From the NCBI GenBank assembly GCA_002304345.1, contig NEUU01000005.1, positions 62,001-126,000 of the forward strand: a stretch of DNA of 64,000 nucleotides, given 5' to 3'. Below are positions 35,457 through 45,583 of the stretch, piece after piece (position 1 is the stretch's first letter; each line of letters opens with the position of its first letter). Made by a program: the position numbers and the translations under genes. The DNA is from Verrucomicrobia bacterium Tous-C9LFEB. GTDB taxonomy: Bacteria; Verrucomicrobiota; Verrucomicrobiia; Methylacidiphilales; UBA1321. The notes beneath the pieces were generated by a model that saw only the letters and a program-made list of their open reading frames with translations, searched no databases and was not told where the DNA came from.

Positions 35457-36468
35457 GAACCGCCGCCGTCGAGTGCCGCACGATGAGCGGGATCGGCAGC
35501 GGGGTTGTCGTGTAGGCCTCTGCGGAATCCGACTCGTCTTTCTTTTCGTCGATCTGGCGCAGGAGCAATTTCAAGCCTTCCGCGCCGCACGCGTAGAGCG
35601 GACTTTGCATCACCGTGAGCGCGGGCTCGGACAGGGAGAGTGTCGTGGCGCTTTCAAACGCGATGACGGACAGATCGCGCGGAATGGAGAGGCCCATGTT
35701 CTTGCTCTCGGAGATGAAACCGGCGGCGAGGTTATCGTTGCTGATGACCACTCCCGTGGGCCGTTCGTGCGGCGAGAGGAGTTGCAGCGCAGCGGAGCGG
35801 CCCGAGTCGGTCAGGTCATTGCTGAACTGCACGTGCTTGGCGTTCTCGGTCAATCCGGCCTTGCGCATGGCTTCCATGTAGCCGCTGTGGATTTCGTGAT
35901 GGCTGCGATCGGTGATATCAAAGGAGACCAGCGCGATGCGGCGATGACCGAGCGCGAGGAGATACTCCGTCGCGTCCATGCCGCCTTGATACGCATTCGT
36001 GAGAATCTGGCGCACGCCGTCGTCCTGCAGCTTGCGGCCCACCACCACGTGCGGTTGACCAAGCTGATGCAGGTCCGAGGGTGGCAGATAGGCTTCATTC
36101 TGCGAGATGAGCAGGCAGCCGACCGCGCTTTTTTGAGCCACGAGTTGGCGCAGTTCGCGGCAGGAGCATTGCTGGTTGTCGAACGGATGAATCGTCAGAT
36201 CGTACTTCAGGCGGAAGGCCATGTCGGCGATGCCGCTGAGGATGACGGAGACGTAGCCGCTCTTGAAAACGCCCGGATATGACGGGACGAGAATGAGGAT
36301 GTTGTTGCGATCCGCCGCGGACCAACGCGGCTGGAATTTCATTTCATCCATCGCGAGCCGGATGCGTTGCGCGGTCTCGGGTTTAACGCCGGGGCGGCCA
36401 TTGAGCACGCGGGAAACGGTGGCGGGGGAAGTGCCGCAAGCTTGGGCGATGTCGTAGATGGAAGGCAT
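35449..36468 (-). CDS. LacI family transcriptional regulator
   Basis: This 339-aa regulator starts at 36468 (MPSIYDIAQACGTSPATVSRVLNGRPGV, the canonical LacI helix-turn-helix). A longer frame from 36537 adds 23 residues with no family support. The remainder is a periplasmic-binding-protein-like sensor (ILILVPSYPGVF; ALVSFDITDRSHHEIHSGYMEAM; GVVISNDNLAAGF), usually binding a sugar. A 12-bp palindrome typical of LacI operators lies in the divergent region at 36561, next to the glycosidase gene. The 3' end overlaps the phosphopantetheinyl transferase start. Repression of the glycosidase in the absence of a sugar is inferred. Confidence 0.93.
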   Translation of the reverse strand: MPSIYDIAQACGTSPATVSRVLNGRPGVKPETAQRIRLAMDEMKFQPRWSAADRNNILILVPSYPGVFKSGYVSVILSGIADMAFRLKYDLTIHPFDNQQCSCRELRQLVAQKSAVGCLLISQNEAYLPPSDLHQLGQPHVVVGRKLQDDGVRQILTNAYQGGMDATEYLLALGHRRIALVSFDITDRSHHEIHSGYMEAMRKAGLTENAKHVQFSNDLTDSGRSAALQLLSPHERPTGVVISNDNLAAGFISESKNMGLSIPRDLSVIAFESATTLSLSEPALTVMQSPLYACGAEGLKLLLRQIDEKKDESDSAEAYTTTPLPIPLIVRHSTAAVHD

Positions 36469-36549
36469 GGAAGTGAAAGGAAGGAAGCTTTTCGGCTTGC
36501 GGGAACGATACCGGGGGAAGCCACAAAAGAGAAACAAATTAAATTAATA

Positions 36550-36578
36550 TTGAAATTATATGAAACGTTTCACATAGT
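36550..36578 (+). promoter_or_regulatory. Promoter with embedded LacI-type operator for the GH51-like gene
   Basis: TTGAAA (36550-36555) and CATAGT (36573-36578) are spaced by 17 bp. The perfect palindrome TGAAACGTTTCA (36561-36572) fills the spacer, where a bound repressor would block RNA polymerase. The central CG and flanking sequence match the LacI/GalR operator style. The predicted start of transcription falls at about 36585, the A of the ATG, so the mRNA would be leaderless. All of this is by eye. Confidence 0.6.
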
Positions 36579-36584
36579 ACCAGA

Positions 36585-38168
36585 ATGCGCCCAGTCTCTT
36601 TTCGCTCCCTCAATTTGTGGCTTCTTTTCCTCTCCTCCGCACTGGGGCTTCGCCTCGTTACCGCAGCCGATAAAGCCCCGCAACCGGGCGACGAATATCG
36701 CGGGGTCAATGTCAAGGAAAGCGCCTGGCGCTCTGGCGCGCCGGGAGCAGTTGTGCCCGCCAGTGTGCGCATCGATGAAACCGTCGTGATCAAACCGTTC
36801 AGCAAGCAGCTCTTCGGTTACAACTTTGACTGGGAGGGCAACAGTCACATTCTACCCGATCCGAAGACCGGCGGCATCGATCCCCGCGCGGCCGAACTTC
36901 TGCAGGGCGTACCGTTTCCGCTCAACCGTTTCGCGGGTGGAGAGTCGCAACGTTTTGCCTGGAAGGGGACCATCGGACCGGTGGATCAACGTCCCGAACA
37001 GCTGTTGTGGAAATGGGCCAAGCCGCACCGCGTCCTGCCAGGTTTGCTCGAAACCTGGCAGTGGATTCATCGCCTCGATCCGAAGGCGGAACTGACCTGG
37101 GTGCCGAACCTCGATCAGGAACTGGACAGCAACTACGCCGAGCTCGCCGCGTTTCTCACCGGTCAACCGGACCGCGTGCCGCACGAAGTGAAGGCGTGGG
37201 CGCAACGTCGCATCGATCTCGGCGTGAAGGACCCGATCCCGGTCGCGATCTGGGAAATCGGTAATGAGATGGACATCGTCGGCCAGCCGCGCTGGACCAT
37301 TGCCCGTTACCTCGCGGCTTGTAAAAAAGCGATTCGCGAAATCCGTACCGTCGACAAACACGGCAAGATCGCCGTCACCGCTGCTTCCGCGCCGTGGAAT
37401 CCCGGTTACGCCGTGCCCGGCCAGCCGTGGCAGCACTGGCATCGCGAGCTGTTGCGCGAACTCGGACCGCAGCTCGACTATATTGTTTTTCATCCTTATT
37501 ACAGTGGCTATCCGACCGCCATGATGGAGCGTTGTCTCGACGAGATCCGCGACGATATCAAGAAAATCACTGGCTCGGATCGCATCAAGCTCTACATCTC
37601 CGAACATGCCCGTTGGCCCGATCTGGAAAAGAAGAAGCACTATCAATCGCACAGTCTGGAAGGGTGTCTCGCCGCGTCGCAATTTCTGTTACGCTGCTTG
37701 AACCGGCCCGATGTCGGTCCGGCGAATTATCACAGCTTCAGCTCGTTCCCGTGGGGCATGATCTACCGCGATAAAAACTCGGGCCAGTTGTACACCACCG
37801 GCCTCGCGGATTTGTTCCGCCTCTATGGCAAGATCCCCGGTGGTGACGTGGTTCAAGTGGCGCTCGACGGTGCAATGACAGACCCGACGAAGGACGACCT
37901 TTCGCTCACCGCTGGAGCCGTGCGCGACGGCAAGACCCTCTATGTGGCCATCACGAACATGGGCCCGGCGCGCGCTGTGGCACTCTCGACGAAACGTCCC
38001 GCTAAAGTGACCGAAGCATGGATCTTCACCGGGGCGGGACCCGATGCGTACAATCGTTATGGGCAACAAGAAATCACGCTCGCGCCGTGGACCGCGCTCA
38101 AAAAGGGAATCACGGTCGACAAACTCGACGTTCCCTCCGGGGCGCTTCTGTTATTGAAACTGGAGTAG
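36585..38168 (+). CDS. Secreted GH51-like glycoside hydrolase (alpha-L-arabinofuranosidase-like)
   Basis: The 527-aa precursor has a signal peptide (hydrophobic LNLWLLFLSSALGLRLVTAA). It continues with a clan GH-A barrel: FNRFAGGES-like LNRFAGGESQRF, the acid/base glutamate E228 in WEIGNEMD, YIVFHPYYSG, and the nucleophile E340 in YISEHARW. The order and the NRFAGG/GNE/SEH motifs fit GH51-type arabinofuranosidases or close relatives. The last about 100 residues look like the family's beta-sandwich (LYVAITNMGPARAVAL; VPSGALLLLKLE). It probably cleaves side chains of plant polysaccharides in the periplasm. Control by the divergent LacI regulator is likely. The exact substrate is uncertain. Confidence 0.78.
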   Translation: MRPVSFRSLNLWLLFLSSALGLRLVTAADKAPQPGDEYRGVNVKESAWRSGAPGAVVPASVRIDETVVIKPFSKQLFGYNFDWEGNSHILPDPKTGGIDPRAAELLQGVPFPLNRFAGGESQRFAWKGTIGPVDQRPEQLLWKWAKPHRVLPGLLETWQWIHRLDPKAELTWVPNLDQELDSNYAELAAFLTGQPDRVPHEVKAWAQRRIDLGVKDPIPVAIWEIGNEMDIVGQPRWTIARYLAACKKAIREIRTVDKHGKIAVTAASAPWNPGYAVPGQPWQHWHRELLRELGPQLDYIVFHPYYSGYPTAMMERCLDEIRDDIKKITGSDRIKLYISEHARWPDLEKKKHYQSHSLEGCLAASQFLLRCLNRPDVGPANYHSFSSFPWGMIYRDKNSGQLYTTGLADLFRLYGKIPGGDVVQVALDGAMTDPTKDDLSLTAGAVRDGKTLYVAITNMGPARAVALSTKRPAKVTEAWIFTGAGPDAYNRYGQQEITLAPWTALKKGITVDKLDVPSGALLLLKLE

Positions 38169-38234
38169 TCGTCGGGATAACGCCGTCTCGCACATTTCGA
38201 TTCCGTCACGGCGCGGAACCGGTATCGTGTCCGC

Positions 38235-38678
38235 ATGACTGATGGATCGACTGGCGCGGACCACTGGATCGTCACCCGTCGCCGGGTGGCGGCCGGAATG
38301 GCTCTGTTCTATTTTACCAATTCCGCGCTGATTGCGCCCGGTGGCTGGCCTGTGCTCGGCGAAGTCGCCTTCGCGCTCGTCACCATCGGCTTGTGGTTCA
38401 CCCCGTGGCTATGGGCGCGTGCCTGGTGGCTCTGGTGGCCCAGTTATCTGCTCTCCACGCTCATCAGCGTTGGTCTTGTGAAAGTGATCGTCGCTGCGTG
38501 GGTCATGCAATTCACGCATCCCGATGCGCCGCTTTTCAACTGGCCGATGGGGCTGCTCTATCTTTTTCTCAGTGCCAGTGTCTTCGGACTTTTTTGCGTC
38601 TGGCAAACCAGCGCGCTCTTTGTTCACCGGGTACAGCCGTGGTTTCGCCGCCTGCGGGCGCGTGGACGAAAAAAGTAA
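38235..38678 (+). CDS. Hypothetical membrane protein, 147 aa
   Basis: The protein has three to four predicted membrane helices (roughly residues 18-35, 40-60, 65-90 and 100-125). It is rich in Trp (LWFTPWLWARAWWLWWPSYLL) and has a strongly basic C-terminus (FRRLRARGRKK), which should be cytoplasmic. No family was recognised. It lies 66 bp after the glycosidase and 66 bp before another small membrane protein on the same strand, and may belong to an operon that ends with the metallophosphoesterase. Confidence 0.65.
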   Translation: MTDGSTGADHWIVTRRRVAAGMALFYFTNSALIAPGGWPVLGEVAFALVTIGLWFTPWLWARAWWLWWPSYLLSTLISVGLVKVIVAAWVMQFTHPDAPLFNWPMGLLYLFLSASVFGLFCVWQTSALFVHRVQPWFRRLRARGRKK

Positions 38679-38744
38679 TTTCTGTGAGGTGGACTTGCGC
38701 GAGGGCTCAAGCTGGGGAATCTTGAACCATCTCATCGAGACGCC

Positions 38745-38927
38745 ATGATTATGTCCCACGTGTATCCGAAACTTCTGGGGTTTTACGAGCGGCACCGCTT
38801 TCTGATGATTCTTGCTGGCGTGGTCGCGGTCTATCTTGTCGTCGCGTGGACCACTGGCCTGTGCACGGTCTGCGGGGTGATTTCCCGCGTGGCCGGAGCT
38901 TCGGGTGCGGCGAGTTGTGCTCCATGA
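38745..38927 (+). CDS. Hypothetical small membrane protein, 60 aa
   Basis: The product has one membrane helix (FLMILAGVVAVYLVVAWTTG) followed by a CTVC motif and a Gly/Ala-rich end. An in-frame ATG at 38751 is an equally good start. The CxxC could bind a metal or form a disulfide but no family was recognised. It sits between two other membrane-protein genes on the same strand. Confidence 0.5.
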   Translation: MIMSHVYPKLLGFYERHRFLMILAGVVAVYLVVAWTTGLCTVCGVISRVAGASGAASCAP

Positions 38928-38991
38928 GCGCGTTCCTTCCGCGTGCGCGAGACTTGAAGTTTGGCCGTGGCGTGCCACTTTGACAGCGTCC

Positions 38992-40143
38992 ATGCGCAAT
39001 ACTTTCGTTTACTTTCTCAGTCTCATTCTGGGTTGCTACACACTCGCGAATTTCTATGTGATCTGGCGAAGCTGGGTCATGCTGCCCGGCATCGGGGTTT
39101 GGCGTTGGCTGATTGCCTTGGTGATTATTTTTCTGGCCATGGCCTATCCGCTGTCGCGCATCGCGGAATATCACCGGATGGCGTGGTTCAGCTCCGTCAG
39201 CGTATGGCTGGGGGTTTTCTGGATTGCGGCCATTCTCTACTTCTTTTTGATTTTTCTCGGTCTGCATTTTTTCGACGCCCTGGTGTGGATCTTTGCCAAA
39301 GACGCCTGTGCCGATCGGTGGTTTGCGTGCCGGCCTCAGGTTTGGACCGGAGTGGTTGTGTTTGTTGCCGGACTGCTGGCGTATGGCGCTTGGAATGCGA
39401 GCCATCCCCGCGTGGTGCGCATGGAATGGGCTTTCCCGCGCCTGCCGGTCGCGGCAACGTCACTGAAGGTCGTCGCGCTTTCCGATCTTCACTGCGGCGT
39501 GATCATCGGCCGCGAGCGGGTGCAAAAAATCGTCACGATGATCAACGCGGAAAAGCCGGATGTGATTCTGCTGGCGGGCGATGTCATCGACGGAGACCTG
39601 GCTCCGGTGCAGGAACGGAAAATCGGCGAGGTGTTGCAGCAATTGCACGCCACGTACGGCGTCTATGCGGTGACGGGCAATCATGAATTCTTTGGCGGCG
39701 TGCAGCCATCGGTCGATTATCTCGAAGCGCATGGCATTCGCGTACTGCGCGATGAAGTGGTGCCGGTGGGCAATGCTTTCTTTCTGGTGGGCCGCGAGGA
39801 CATCAGCGTGGTCCGCTACAAGCCGGAAGGGCGGGCTTCCCTCTCGAACTTGCTGGGCCGGACCGATCGTTCCCTCCCGATCTTTGTGATGGATCACCAA
39901 CCCGTGGCGCTCGACGAAGCGGAGCAGGCGGGGGCGGACGCGCAACTCTCCGGTCACACCCACGATGGTCAGTTCTGGCCGGTCAACTACATCCCCAAGT
40001 CACTCTTCAAGCTGAGCTACGGCTACAAAAAGTTCGGTCCCCTCAACGCGTATGTTTCGTGCGGAGTGGGGACGTGGGGGCCGCCGGTGCGGATTGGGAA
40101 TCACCCCGAGATTGTCGTCTTCACGCTCAAGCCCGCCAAGTGA
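38992..40143 (+). CDS. Membrane-anchored metallophosphoesterase (YkuE/YaeI-like)
   Basis: The 383-aa protein starts at ATG 38992 ([18 protein letters not shown]). An upstream GTG in frame would add 29 unlikely residues. Four hydrophobic helices fill residues 1-140. The calcineurin-like domain follows with all metal motifs: [10 protein letters not shown] (DxH), [10 protein letters not shown] (GDxxD), VTGNHEFF (GNHE), and later DHQP and SGHTHDGQ (GHxH). Family members cleave phosphodiesters or phosphoanhydrides such as UDP-sugars or lipid headgroups; the substrate is unknown. The 3' end overlaps the convergent RND pump gene by 43 bp. Confidence 0.9.
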   Translation: MRNTFVYFLSLILGCYTLANFYVIWRSWVMLPGIGVWRWLIALVIIFLAMAYPLSRIAEYHRMAWFSSVSVWLGVFWIAAILYFFLIFLGLHFFDALVWIFAKDACADRWFACRPQVWTGVVVFVAGLLAYGAWNASHPRVVRMEWAFPRLPVAATSLKVVALSDLHCGVIIGRERVQKIVTMINAEKPDVILLAGDVIDGDLAPVQERKIGEVLQQLHATYGVYAVTGNHEFFGGVQPSVDYLEAHGIRVLRDEVVPVGNAFFLVGREDISVVRYKPEGRASLSNLLGRTDRSLPIFVMDHQPVALDEAEQAGADAQLSGHTHDGQFWPVNYIPKSLFKLSYGYKKFGPLNAYVSCGVGTWGPPVRIGNHPEIVVFTLKPAK

Positions 40144-43100
40144 CGGCGGCGGAGCATCAGGAAGATCGCGGGCGTGACGATCAGGATGTGGAGCAAGCTG
40201 CTGATCATACCGCCGATGACCGGCACGGCGATGGGGCGCATGATTTCAATGCCGGTGCGTTCACCGGAGAAAATCGGAATCATGATCACCGCCAAGCTCG
40301 CCACGACGGTGCTCACCGTCATCACTTTGGGGCGGAGACGTAATTCCGCGCCTTCGATCACAGCCGCTTTCAAATCATCGGCGTTGAAGGCGTCGCCGCG
40401 CTCCTGCATTTTATTTCGCACCGCTTCCTCGAGATAGATCACCATCACCACACCGGTTTGCACCGCCGTGCCGAACAACGCGATGTAACCGACCCACACG
40501 GCCACGCTGAAATTATACCCGAGCAGATATTGCAGGAAGATGCCGCCCGTGAGCGCAAACGGCACGGCGAGGAGCACGTGCGCTGCTTCGAGGGCGGAAT
40601 TGTACGTGATATAGAGCAGGATGAAGATGATGAAAATCACGGCAGGCAGCACGAGCTTGAGCGTCTTCTCCGCGCGAATCAAATTCTCGTATTGGCCGCC
40701 CCACGCGATGTAGTAGCCCGGCGGGAGCTTGAGTTTGTCCGCGAGCACCCGCTTCGCTTCCACCACGAAACCGCCCAGATCGCGGTCGCGCACGTTCGTC
40801 TGCACGAAGACGCGGAGCATGCCGTTCTCGCTCGAAATCATCGCCGGTCCCATCACGAGCCGGATGTCGCACACTTGCGAGAGCGGCACATGCTGGCCGT
40901 TCATTGAGGCCACGAGGACGTTGCGCAGCGCGTCCGGCGTGTCGCGCAATTCGCGGGCGTAGCGCACGCGGATCGGAAAGCGGCGACGGCCCTCGATCGT
41001 GGTGGTGAGTGTTTTGCCGCCGACGGCGGTTTCAATCGTGTTCAGGATTTCATCGACAGGCACGCCGTAACGTGCGGCGTCGTCGCGTCGCACTTCCATT
41101 TCGAGGTAAGGCGCGCCCGTGACGCGCTCGCCGTAGACATCCGCTGCGCCGGGGATCTGGCGCAATTCGGCTTCCACTTCGAGCGCCAGTTTTTCCAGCG
41201 TCTTCAAATCGCTGCCGAAAAGTTTTACTGCCACCTGACCGCGAATGCCGGTGTTCAACATCAGTACGCGATTCTCAATCGGCTGGAGAAAAGCCGGTTG
41301 AAAGCCGGTGTACTGCATCACCGCGTTGAGCATCTCCTGTCGCAGCTTGTCCATCGTCATGCCCTTGCGCCATTGGTCGGTGGGCTTTAACATGATCGTG
41401 GTTTCAATCATCGAGATCGGCGCGGGATCGGTCGCGCTCTCGGCGCGGCCCAGTTTGCCCGCCACGCTCAGCACTTCAGGAAACGCGGAGAGCGCCTTGT
41501 CCTGCGCGGCCATCACGCGATTCACCTCCGGCAGCGATGCTCCCGGCAGCGTGGTCGGCATGAACAACAACGCGCGTTCGTTCAGGGGTGGCATGAATTC
41601 GTAACCGATGCGCGAAGCGAGAGCGAGGGCGGAGAGCAGGACGACCGCCGCTGCCGTGATGACGATCCAGCGATGTTCCAGAGCCCAGCGCAGCACCGGC
41701 TTGTAGAGGGCGAGCAAGACACGCATGACGATGTTGTCATTCTCGTCATGGATTTTCCCGCGTACGAAAAACGAGGCGAGCACCGGAATCAACGTCACCG
41801 CGAGCAGCGTTGCGCCCGCCATCGCGAAGGTCTTGGTGAATGCGAGCGGGTGGAACAATTTGCCTTCCTGACCGGTCAACGCGAACACGGGAATAAATGC
41901 GAGGATGATAATCGCCATCGCGAAGAAAATCGGACGCGCGACGAGATTTGTCGCCCGCAACACGATCTGCGCCATGTCCTGCGGATAGCGCAGGCCGGGG
42001 ACTTTGCCCTCCTGCACATTGTGCGCCTCGCGCATGACCGCCTCCGTCACGACCACGCCCGCATCGACCAACACGCCGATGGCAATCGCGATGCCGGAGA
42101 GCGACATGATGTTCGACGTGATGCCGAACTGCCGCATTAAAATGAATGAAATCAGAATCGAGAGCGGCAACGGCACCGTCACAATCACGATACTGCGGAA
42201 GTGAGCGAGGAAGATGATGTGCGCGAGCGTCACGAGAATCATTTCCTCGATCAACGTGATGCGCAGTGTATTCACCGCTCGCTCGATCAGCTCGCTGCGG
42301 TCGTAGAACGATTTGATTTCCACTCCCGGCGGCAGACCGGGTGAAAGCTCGGTGATCTTCTCTTTCACCGACTTGATCACGTCGACCGTCGACGCGCCGT
42401 AGCGCATGACGATGATGCCACCCACCACTTCGCGACCGCCCAGATCGAGCGCCCCGCGCCGCGTGTCGGGACCGAGCTGCACATTCGCCACCTGCGAGAG
42501 GAAAATCGGTTGACCCTGAAAATAGCCGACCTGCGTGCGCTTGAGATCGTCCAGATTTTGCACCAGTCCGAGACCGCGCAGAGTGTACTCGCGGCCGGAC
42601 ACTTCGATATTGCCGCCGCCCACATTGCGGTTGCTGCCTTGCACGGCATTGATCACCGTCGTCAGCGTCAGATTGAACGCGTGCAATTTTTCCGGATCGA
42701 TATCGATCTGGTATTGCCGCACGAACCCGCCGAGGCTCGCCACTTCCGCCACGCCGGGAACGGAATTCAACTGATAGCGAATGTACCAATCCTGCAGCGC
42801 GCGCAATTCGCCGAGATCAAGCGCGTGGCCTTTCTCGCGGGCCTGCGTGTCGTCGAGATAATATTGATACACCCAGCCGAGGCCGGTGGCGTCCGGTCCG
42901 AGCACCGGAATTACGCCCTCGGGCAATTTGAACGGCAGTGAGTTCAGCCGCTCGAGAATGCGGGTGCGGGCAAAGTAGACATCCACGCTGTCCTCGAAAA
43001 TCACCGTGAGCATGCCGAAGCCGAAAGCCGATTGCGCGCGCACGACTTTCACGCCGGTGAGACCTTGCAGGCTCGCGGAGAGGGGATAGGTGATTTGATC

Positions 43101-43286
43101 CTCCACCTCCTGTGCCGAGCGGCCTGGCCACTCCGCGAGCACGATCACCTGATTTTCGCTCAGATCGGGAATGGCATCGATCGGCGTGCGGTAGATCGAA
43201 TAAATCCCCCAGCCAGCAATGAAGAAATAAGCGGCCAGAACCAGAAAACGGTTCTTCAGGCACCACGAGATGAGGGAATTAATCAT
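40101..43286 (-). CDS. Heavy-metal efflux RND pump (CusA/CzcA family)
   Basis: The 1,061-aa inner-membrane pump has the HME-RND layout: TM1 near residue 12, a large periplasmic loop, six TMs (about 330-550), a second loop and the final TMs. Signature segments include [31 protein letters not shown], and the TM4 motif [20 protein letters not shown] with its intramembrane acidic residue. The [18 protein letters not shown] segment also fits. The WVYQYYL and AIAIG motifs favour the CusA (Cu/Ag) branch. It is the last gene of a three-gene operon with an adaptor and a DUF2490 protein; no TolC-type channel is encoded. The metal is inferred. Confidence 0.92.
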   Translation of the reverse strand: MINSLISWCLKNRFLVLAAYFFIAGWGIYSIYRTPIDAIPDLSENQVIVLAEWPGRSAQEVEDQITYPLSASLQGLTGVKVVRAQSAFGFGMLTVIFEDSVDVYFARTRILERLNSLPFKLPEGVIPVLGPDATGLGWVYQYYLDDTQAREKGHALDLGELRALQDWYIRYQLNSVPGVAEVASLGGFVRQYQIDIDPEKLHAFNLTLTTVINAVQGSNRNVGGGNIEVSGREYTLRGLGLVQNLDDLKRTQVGYFQGQPIFLSQVANVQLGPDTRRGALDLGGREVVGGIIVMRYGASTVDVIKSVKEKITELSPGLPPGVEIKSFYDRSELIERAVNTLRITLIEEMILVTLAHIIFLAHFRSIVIVTVPLPLSILISFILMRQFGITSNIMSLSGIAIAIGVLVDAGVVVTEAVMREAHNVQEGKVPGLRYPQDMAQIVLRATNLVARPIFFAMAIIILAFIPVFALTGQEGKLFHPLAFTKTFAMAGATLLAVTLIPVLASFFVRGKIHDENDNIVMRVLLALYKPVLRWALEHRWIVITAAAVVLLSALALASRIGYEFMPPLNERALLFMPTTLPGASLPEVNRVMAAQDKALSAFPEVLSVAGKLGRAESATDPAPISMIETTIMLKPTDQWRKGMTMDKLRQEMLNAVMQYTGFQPAFLQPIENRVLMLNTGIRGQVAVKLFGSDLKTLEKLALEVEAELRQIPGAADVYGERVTGAPYLEMEVRRDDAARYGVPVDEILNTIETAVGGKTLTTTIEGRRRFPIRVRYARELRDTPDALRNVLVASMNGQHVPLSQVCDIRLVMGPAMISSENGMLRVFVQTNVRDRDLGGFVVEAKRVLADKLKLPPGYYIAWGGQYENLIRAEKTLKLVLPAVIFIIFILLYITYNSALEAAHVLLAVPFALTGGIFLQYLLGYNFSVAVWVGYIALFGTAVQTGVVMVIYLEEAVRNKMQERGDAFNADDLKAAVIEGAELRLRPKVMTVSTVVASLAVIMIPIFSGERTGIEIMRPIAVPVIGGMISSLLHILIVTPAIFLMLRRRHLAGLSVKTTISG

Positions 43287-43299
43287 GACAGCGTGAGGC

Positions 43300-44658
43300 T
43301 TAGTGTTGATGACCGGCAGGGGTCGGAGTCAATGTCGGTGCGGGAGCGCTATCGCCGCTGCTGCTTGCGCCGCCCTGCAATTGGGCTTCCGCATCGATCA
43401 GGAATGCGCCGCCCGTCACCACATTTTCTCCAGCCTTCACGCCGGAACTGATCGCGGCGAAGAGCTGGCTGCTGTCGGTCGTCTTGCCTTCGCCGCCGAT
43501 CTGCACATCGCGCGGTTCATAGCGATCGGCGCTCGCCTGCACGTAGACAATCTTGCGGCGGCCCGTATCGATCACTGCCGAGGAGGGGACGGTCACTGGT
43601 GCCGTGCCGAGCTTGATCTCCAGCGTACCCGTCGCGGAGAGTTGCGGCAGTAATTCGTGTTTGGAATTCTCCACCACGAAGCGGGCGCGGATGGTGCGTT
43701 TCTCCGGGATGATGCGGCGATCGATGAAGACCAGCTTGCCCGTGAAGATTTGTCCGGGACGCGCTTTGGAGACGAGTTGAATCCGCTGTCCGAGCTTGAG
43801 AGCGGCATAGTCCTGCTCGAAGACCTCCGCATTGAACCACACATCACTCAGGTCCGTGATGTGCAGCAGCACTGTCTCCGGCGTGAACCGCTCTCCCGTG
43901 TGCGGGATGTCACCCACGATGGAGCCATTGATCGGCGACCGGACGATAAACGTGCGACGGATTTGTTTTTTCTCCACCAATGCCTTCAGCGCCGCGTCGT
44001 CGAAACCCGCTTGGCGCAAGCGATCCGCCGCCGCTTCGATTTTCGCGCTCAGTAAATCCCGTTCGTAAAAGGTAGAGAGATACCGTTCGCGCAGCGCGGT
44101 GAGATACGCTTCCTGGTCGGCGATGGCGGTTTCGGAATAGACCTCAAAGAGCGGTTCCCCTTTTTTCAATTCGGTCGTATTGAAATTCACGAGCACCTTC
44201 TCGATGCGTCCACCGTAGTACCACGTGAAGTCCACGTGACGGTCGGAGATATACTGGATCTCGCCGAAGATCTGGATCGTGCGTGTGAGTTCGCGCGGCA
44301 CTGCGGGCTCGATCTTGATGCTGCTCACCGAGCTGCGCGCCGCATCGACCGTGACATGTTCCATCGGAGTCAGTGAAGTCGCGGCGATGGCGGGTGTGGC
44401 GGTTGTCGTCATTGGCTCAGGCGCCGTCTCGGCGGACTTCGCATCGGACGCCGATGGTGTCGTGGTCAGTAGCGGGGTGAGTGTCATCCCGCAGATCGGG
44501 CAATTGCCCGGACCCTTGTGCCGCACCTGCGGATGCATCGAGCACGTGTAGATCTGGTCTTTTGAATCGGCTCCGTCTTTTTTCGCTGAGCAGGCGGCAG
44601 CGATTGCGAGCAACGCGACCAGTAGGAAGAAGGGAAGAAGCGCTTTGAATGGTTTCAT
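43300..44658 (-). CDS. Efflux RND periplasmic adaptor (CusB-like) with metal-binding N-terminal domain
   Basis: The 452-aa lipoprotein precursor has a lipobox at about residue 23 (LAIAAAC). A heavy-metal-binding domain follows ([22 protein letters not shown], in part, with Cys/His/Met ligands), then a membrane-fusion core. That core has [18 protein letters not shown], the lipoyl/hairpin half ([21 protein letters not shown]) and the barrel [18 protein letters not shown]. It links the inner-membrane pump to an outer-membrane channel. It starts 13 bp before the pump gene on the same strand, so the two are cotranscribed. The His-rich end (PAGHQH) may also bind metal. Confidence 0.92.
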   Translation of the reverse strand: MKPFKALLPFFLLVALLAIAAACSAKKDGADSKDQIYTCSMHPQVRHKGPGNCPICGMTLTPLLTTTPSASDAKSAETAPEPMTTTATPAIAATSLTPMEHVTVDAARSSVSSIKIEPAVPRELTRTIQIFGEIQYISDRHVDFTWYYGGRIEKVLVNFNTTELKKGEPLFEVYSETAIADQEAYLTALRERYLSTFYERDLLSAKIEAAADRLRQAGFDDAALKALVEKKQIRRTFIVRSPINGSIVGDIPHTGERFTPETVLLHITDLSDVWFNAEVFEQDYAALKLGQRIQLVSKARPGQIFTGKLVFIDRRIIPEKRTIRARFVVENSKHELLPQLSATGTLEIKLGTAPVTVPSSAVIDTGRRKIVYVQASADRYEPRDVQIGGEGKTTDSSQLFAAISSGVKAGENVVTGGAFLIDAEAQLQGGASSSGDSAPAPTLTPTPAGHQH

Positions 44659-44677
44659 AAAGTAAATCGAGTTCGGG

Positions 44678-45370
44678 TTAAAAAGACACCTTCACATTCA
44701 TGCCCACTACGGGCGACACCATCGAATTGCCATCCGGCATCCACGTGTCGTCGCGCATGCCGAAGAGCTCCACGCTCACGGCTTTGTTGAAGGGATAGAG
44801 CAGGCCGACCGTGAACCGGTTCTCCGCGATGTCTCCTTCGCGCAGGTTCAGAAAATATTCATTCGAGACGAACGGCGTGATCTTCAGCGGCAGGAAGGGC
44901 TTGCGGTACTCGGCCCGCACCAGATGCCGGAACGTATAAATCTCACCCTCGCTATCTCCGATGCCGCCCTGGAATTGTTGGCGCGAGCTGAAGTACCAAT
45001 CCTTCAGCGGAATTTTCACCGTCATCGACGCCCAGCCTTGATTCGCCCGGTCGATTGTATCGTTGCCCATCTCGTCCACCCCGTACGTCTCATCCCGTTC
45101 GTAGCCGATGGCGAAATCGTAGCGCGGCGAGTAATGCCAGATCAGTTGCGGCATGATCTCATAGTGCAGAAACGTCGGCTTCGTATCCTGAAACCACTGC
45201 TCGCTCTCCACCATCACTTCCAACCCGTAATCCAGCCGCTGGCTGACACTGTCTACGATGCGACCCATCAGCGGACCCTGGGTTTCGCCCGCTTTCGCGG
45301 AAAAGGGGATCGCTGCCGGGCCACCCAGCAGAATTGCGACCAACAGAATGCGAATACGTGCAATCATCAT
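44678..45370 (-). CDS. DUF2490-like outer membrane beta-barrel protein
   Basis: The 230-aa precursor has a signal peptide (ending about AKAG, residue 28). A string of amphipathic beta strands with aromatic belts follows (YEIMPQLIWHYSPRYDFAIGYERDE; FRHLVRAEYRKPFLPLKI; FVSNEYFLNLRE), ending in F, a beta-barrel signature. The pattern resembles DUF2490 proteins, putative outer-membrane barrels of unknown role. It is the first gene of the metal-efflux operon and precedes the adaptor by 19 bp, where one would expect a TolC-like channel. It is too small to replace TolC by itself. The function is unknown. Confidence 0.7.
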   Translation of the reverse strand: MMIARIRILLVAILLGGPAAIPFSAKAGETQGPLMGRIVDSVSQRLDYGLEVMVESEQWFQDTKPTFLHYEIMPQLIWHYSPRYDFAIGYERDETYGVDEMGNDTIDRANQGWASMTVKIPLKDWYFSSRQQFQGGIGDSEGEIYTFRHLVRAEYRKPFLPLKITPFVSNEYFLNLREGDIAENRFTVGLLYPFNKAVSVELFGMRDDTWMPDGNSMVSPVVGMNVKVSF

Positions 45371-45583
45371 GGAAGCCCCTGACGTTCTGTTTCTTGTAAC
45401 ACAAGACCCTCTTCCATCCCAAGACTTCTCTTATGATACACCGCAAATTGCAAAAACCCTTTCTGCTAGCGCAGGGGCAGTAGCTGGCGGCACAGCGTAC
45501 CGCTGCTTAATTCAGGCCAAGCCCCCTATTGAGCCGCCTTGCTTGCCTTTGGCAGAGACTTCCTCTATGCTGACCGTTCCCTT

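Noticed and set aside
45371-45583. T-box leader for alaS
   Set aside because: No T-box consensus sequence or terminator/antiterminator pair was visible.
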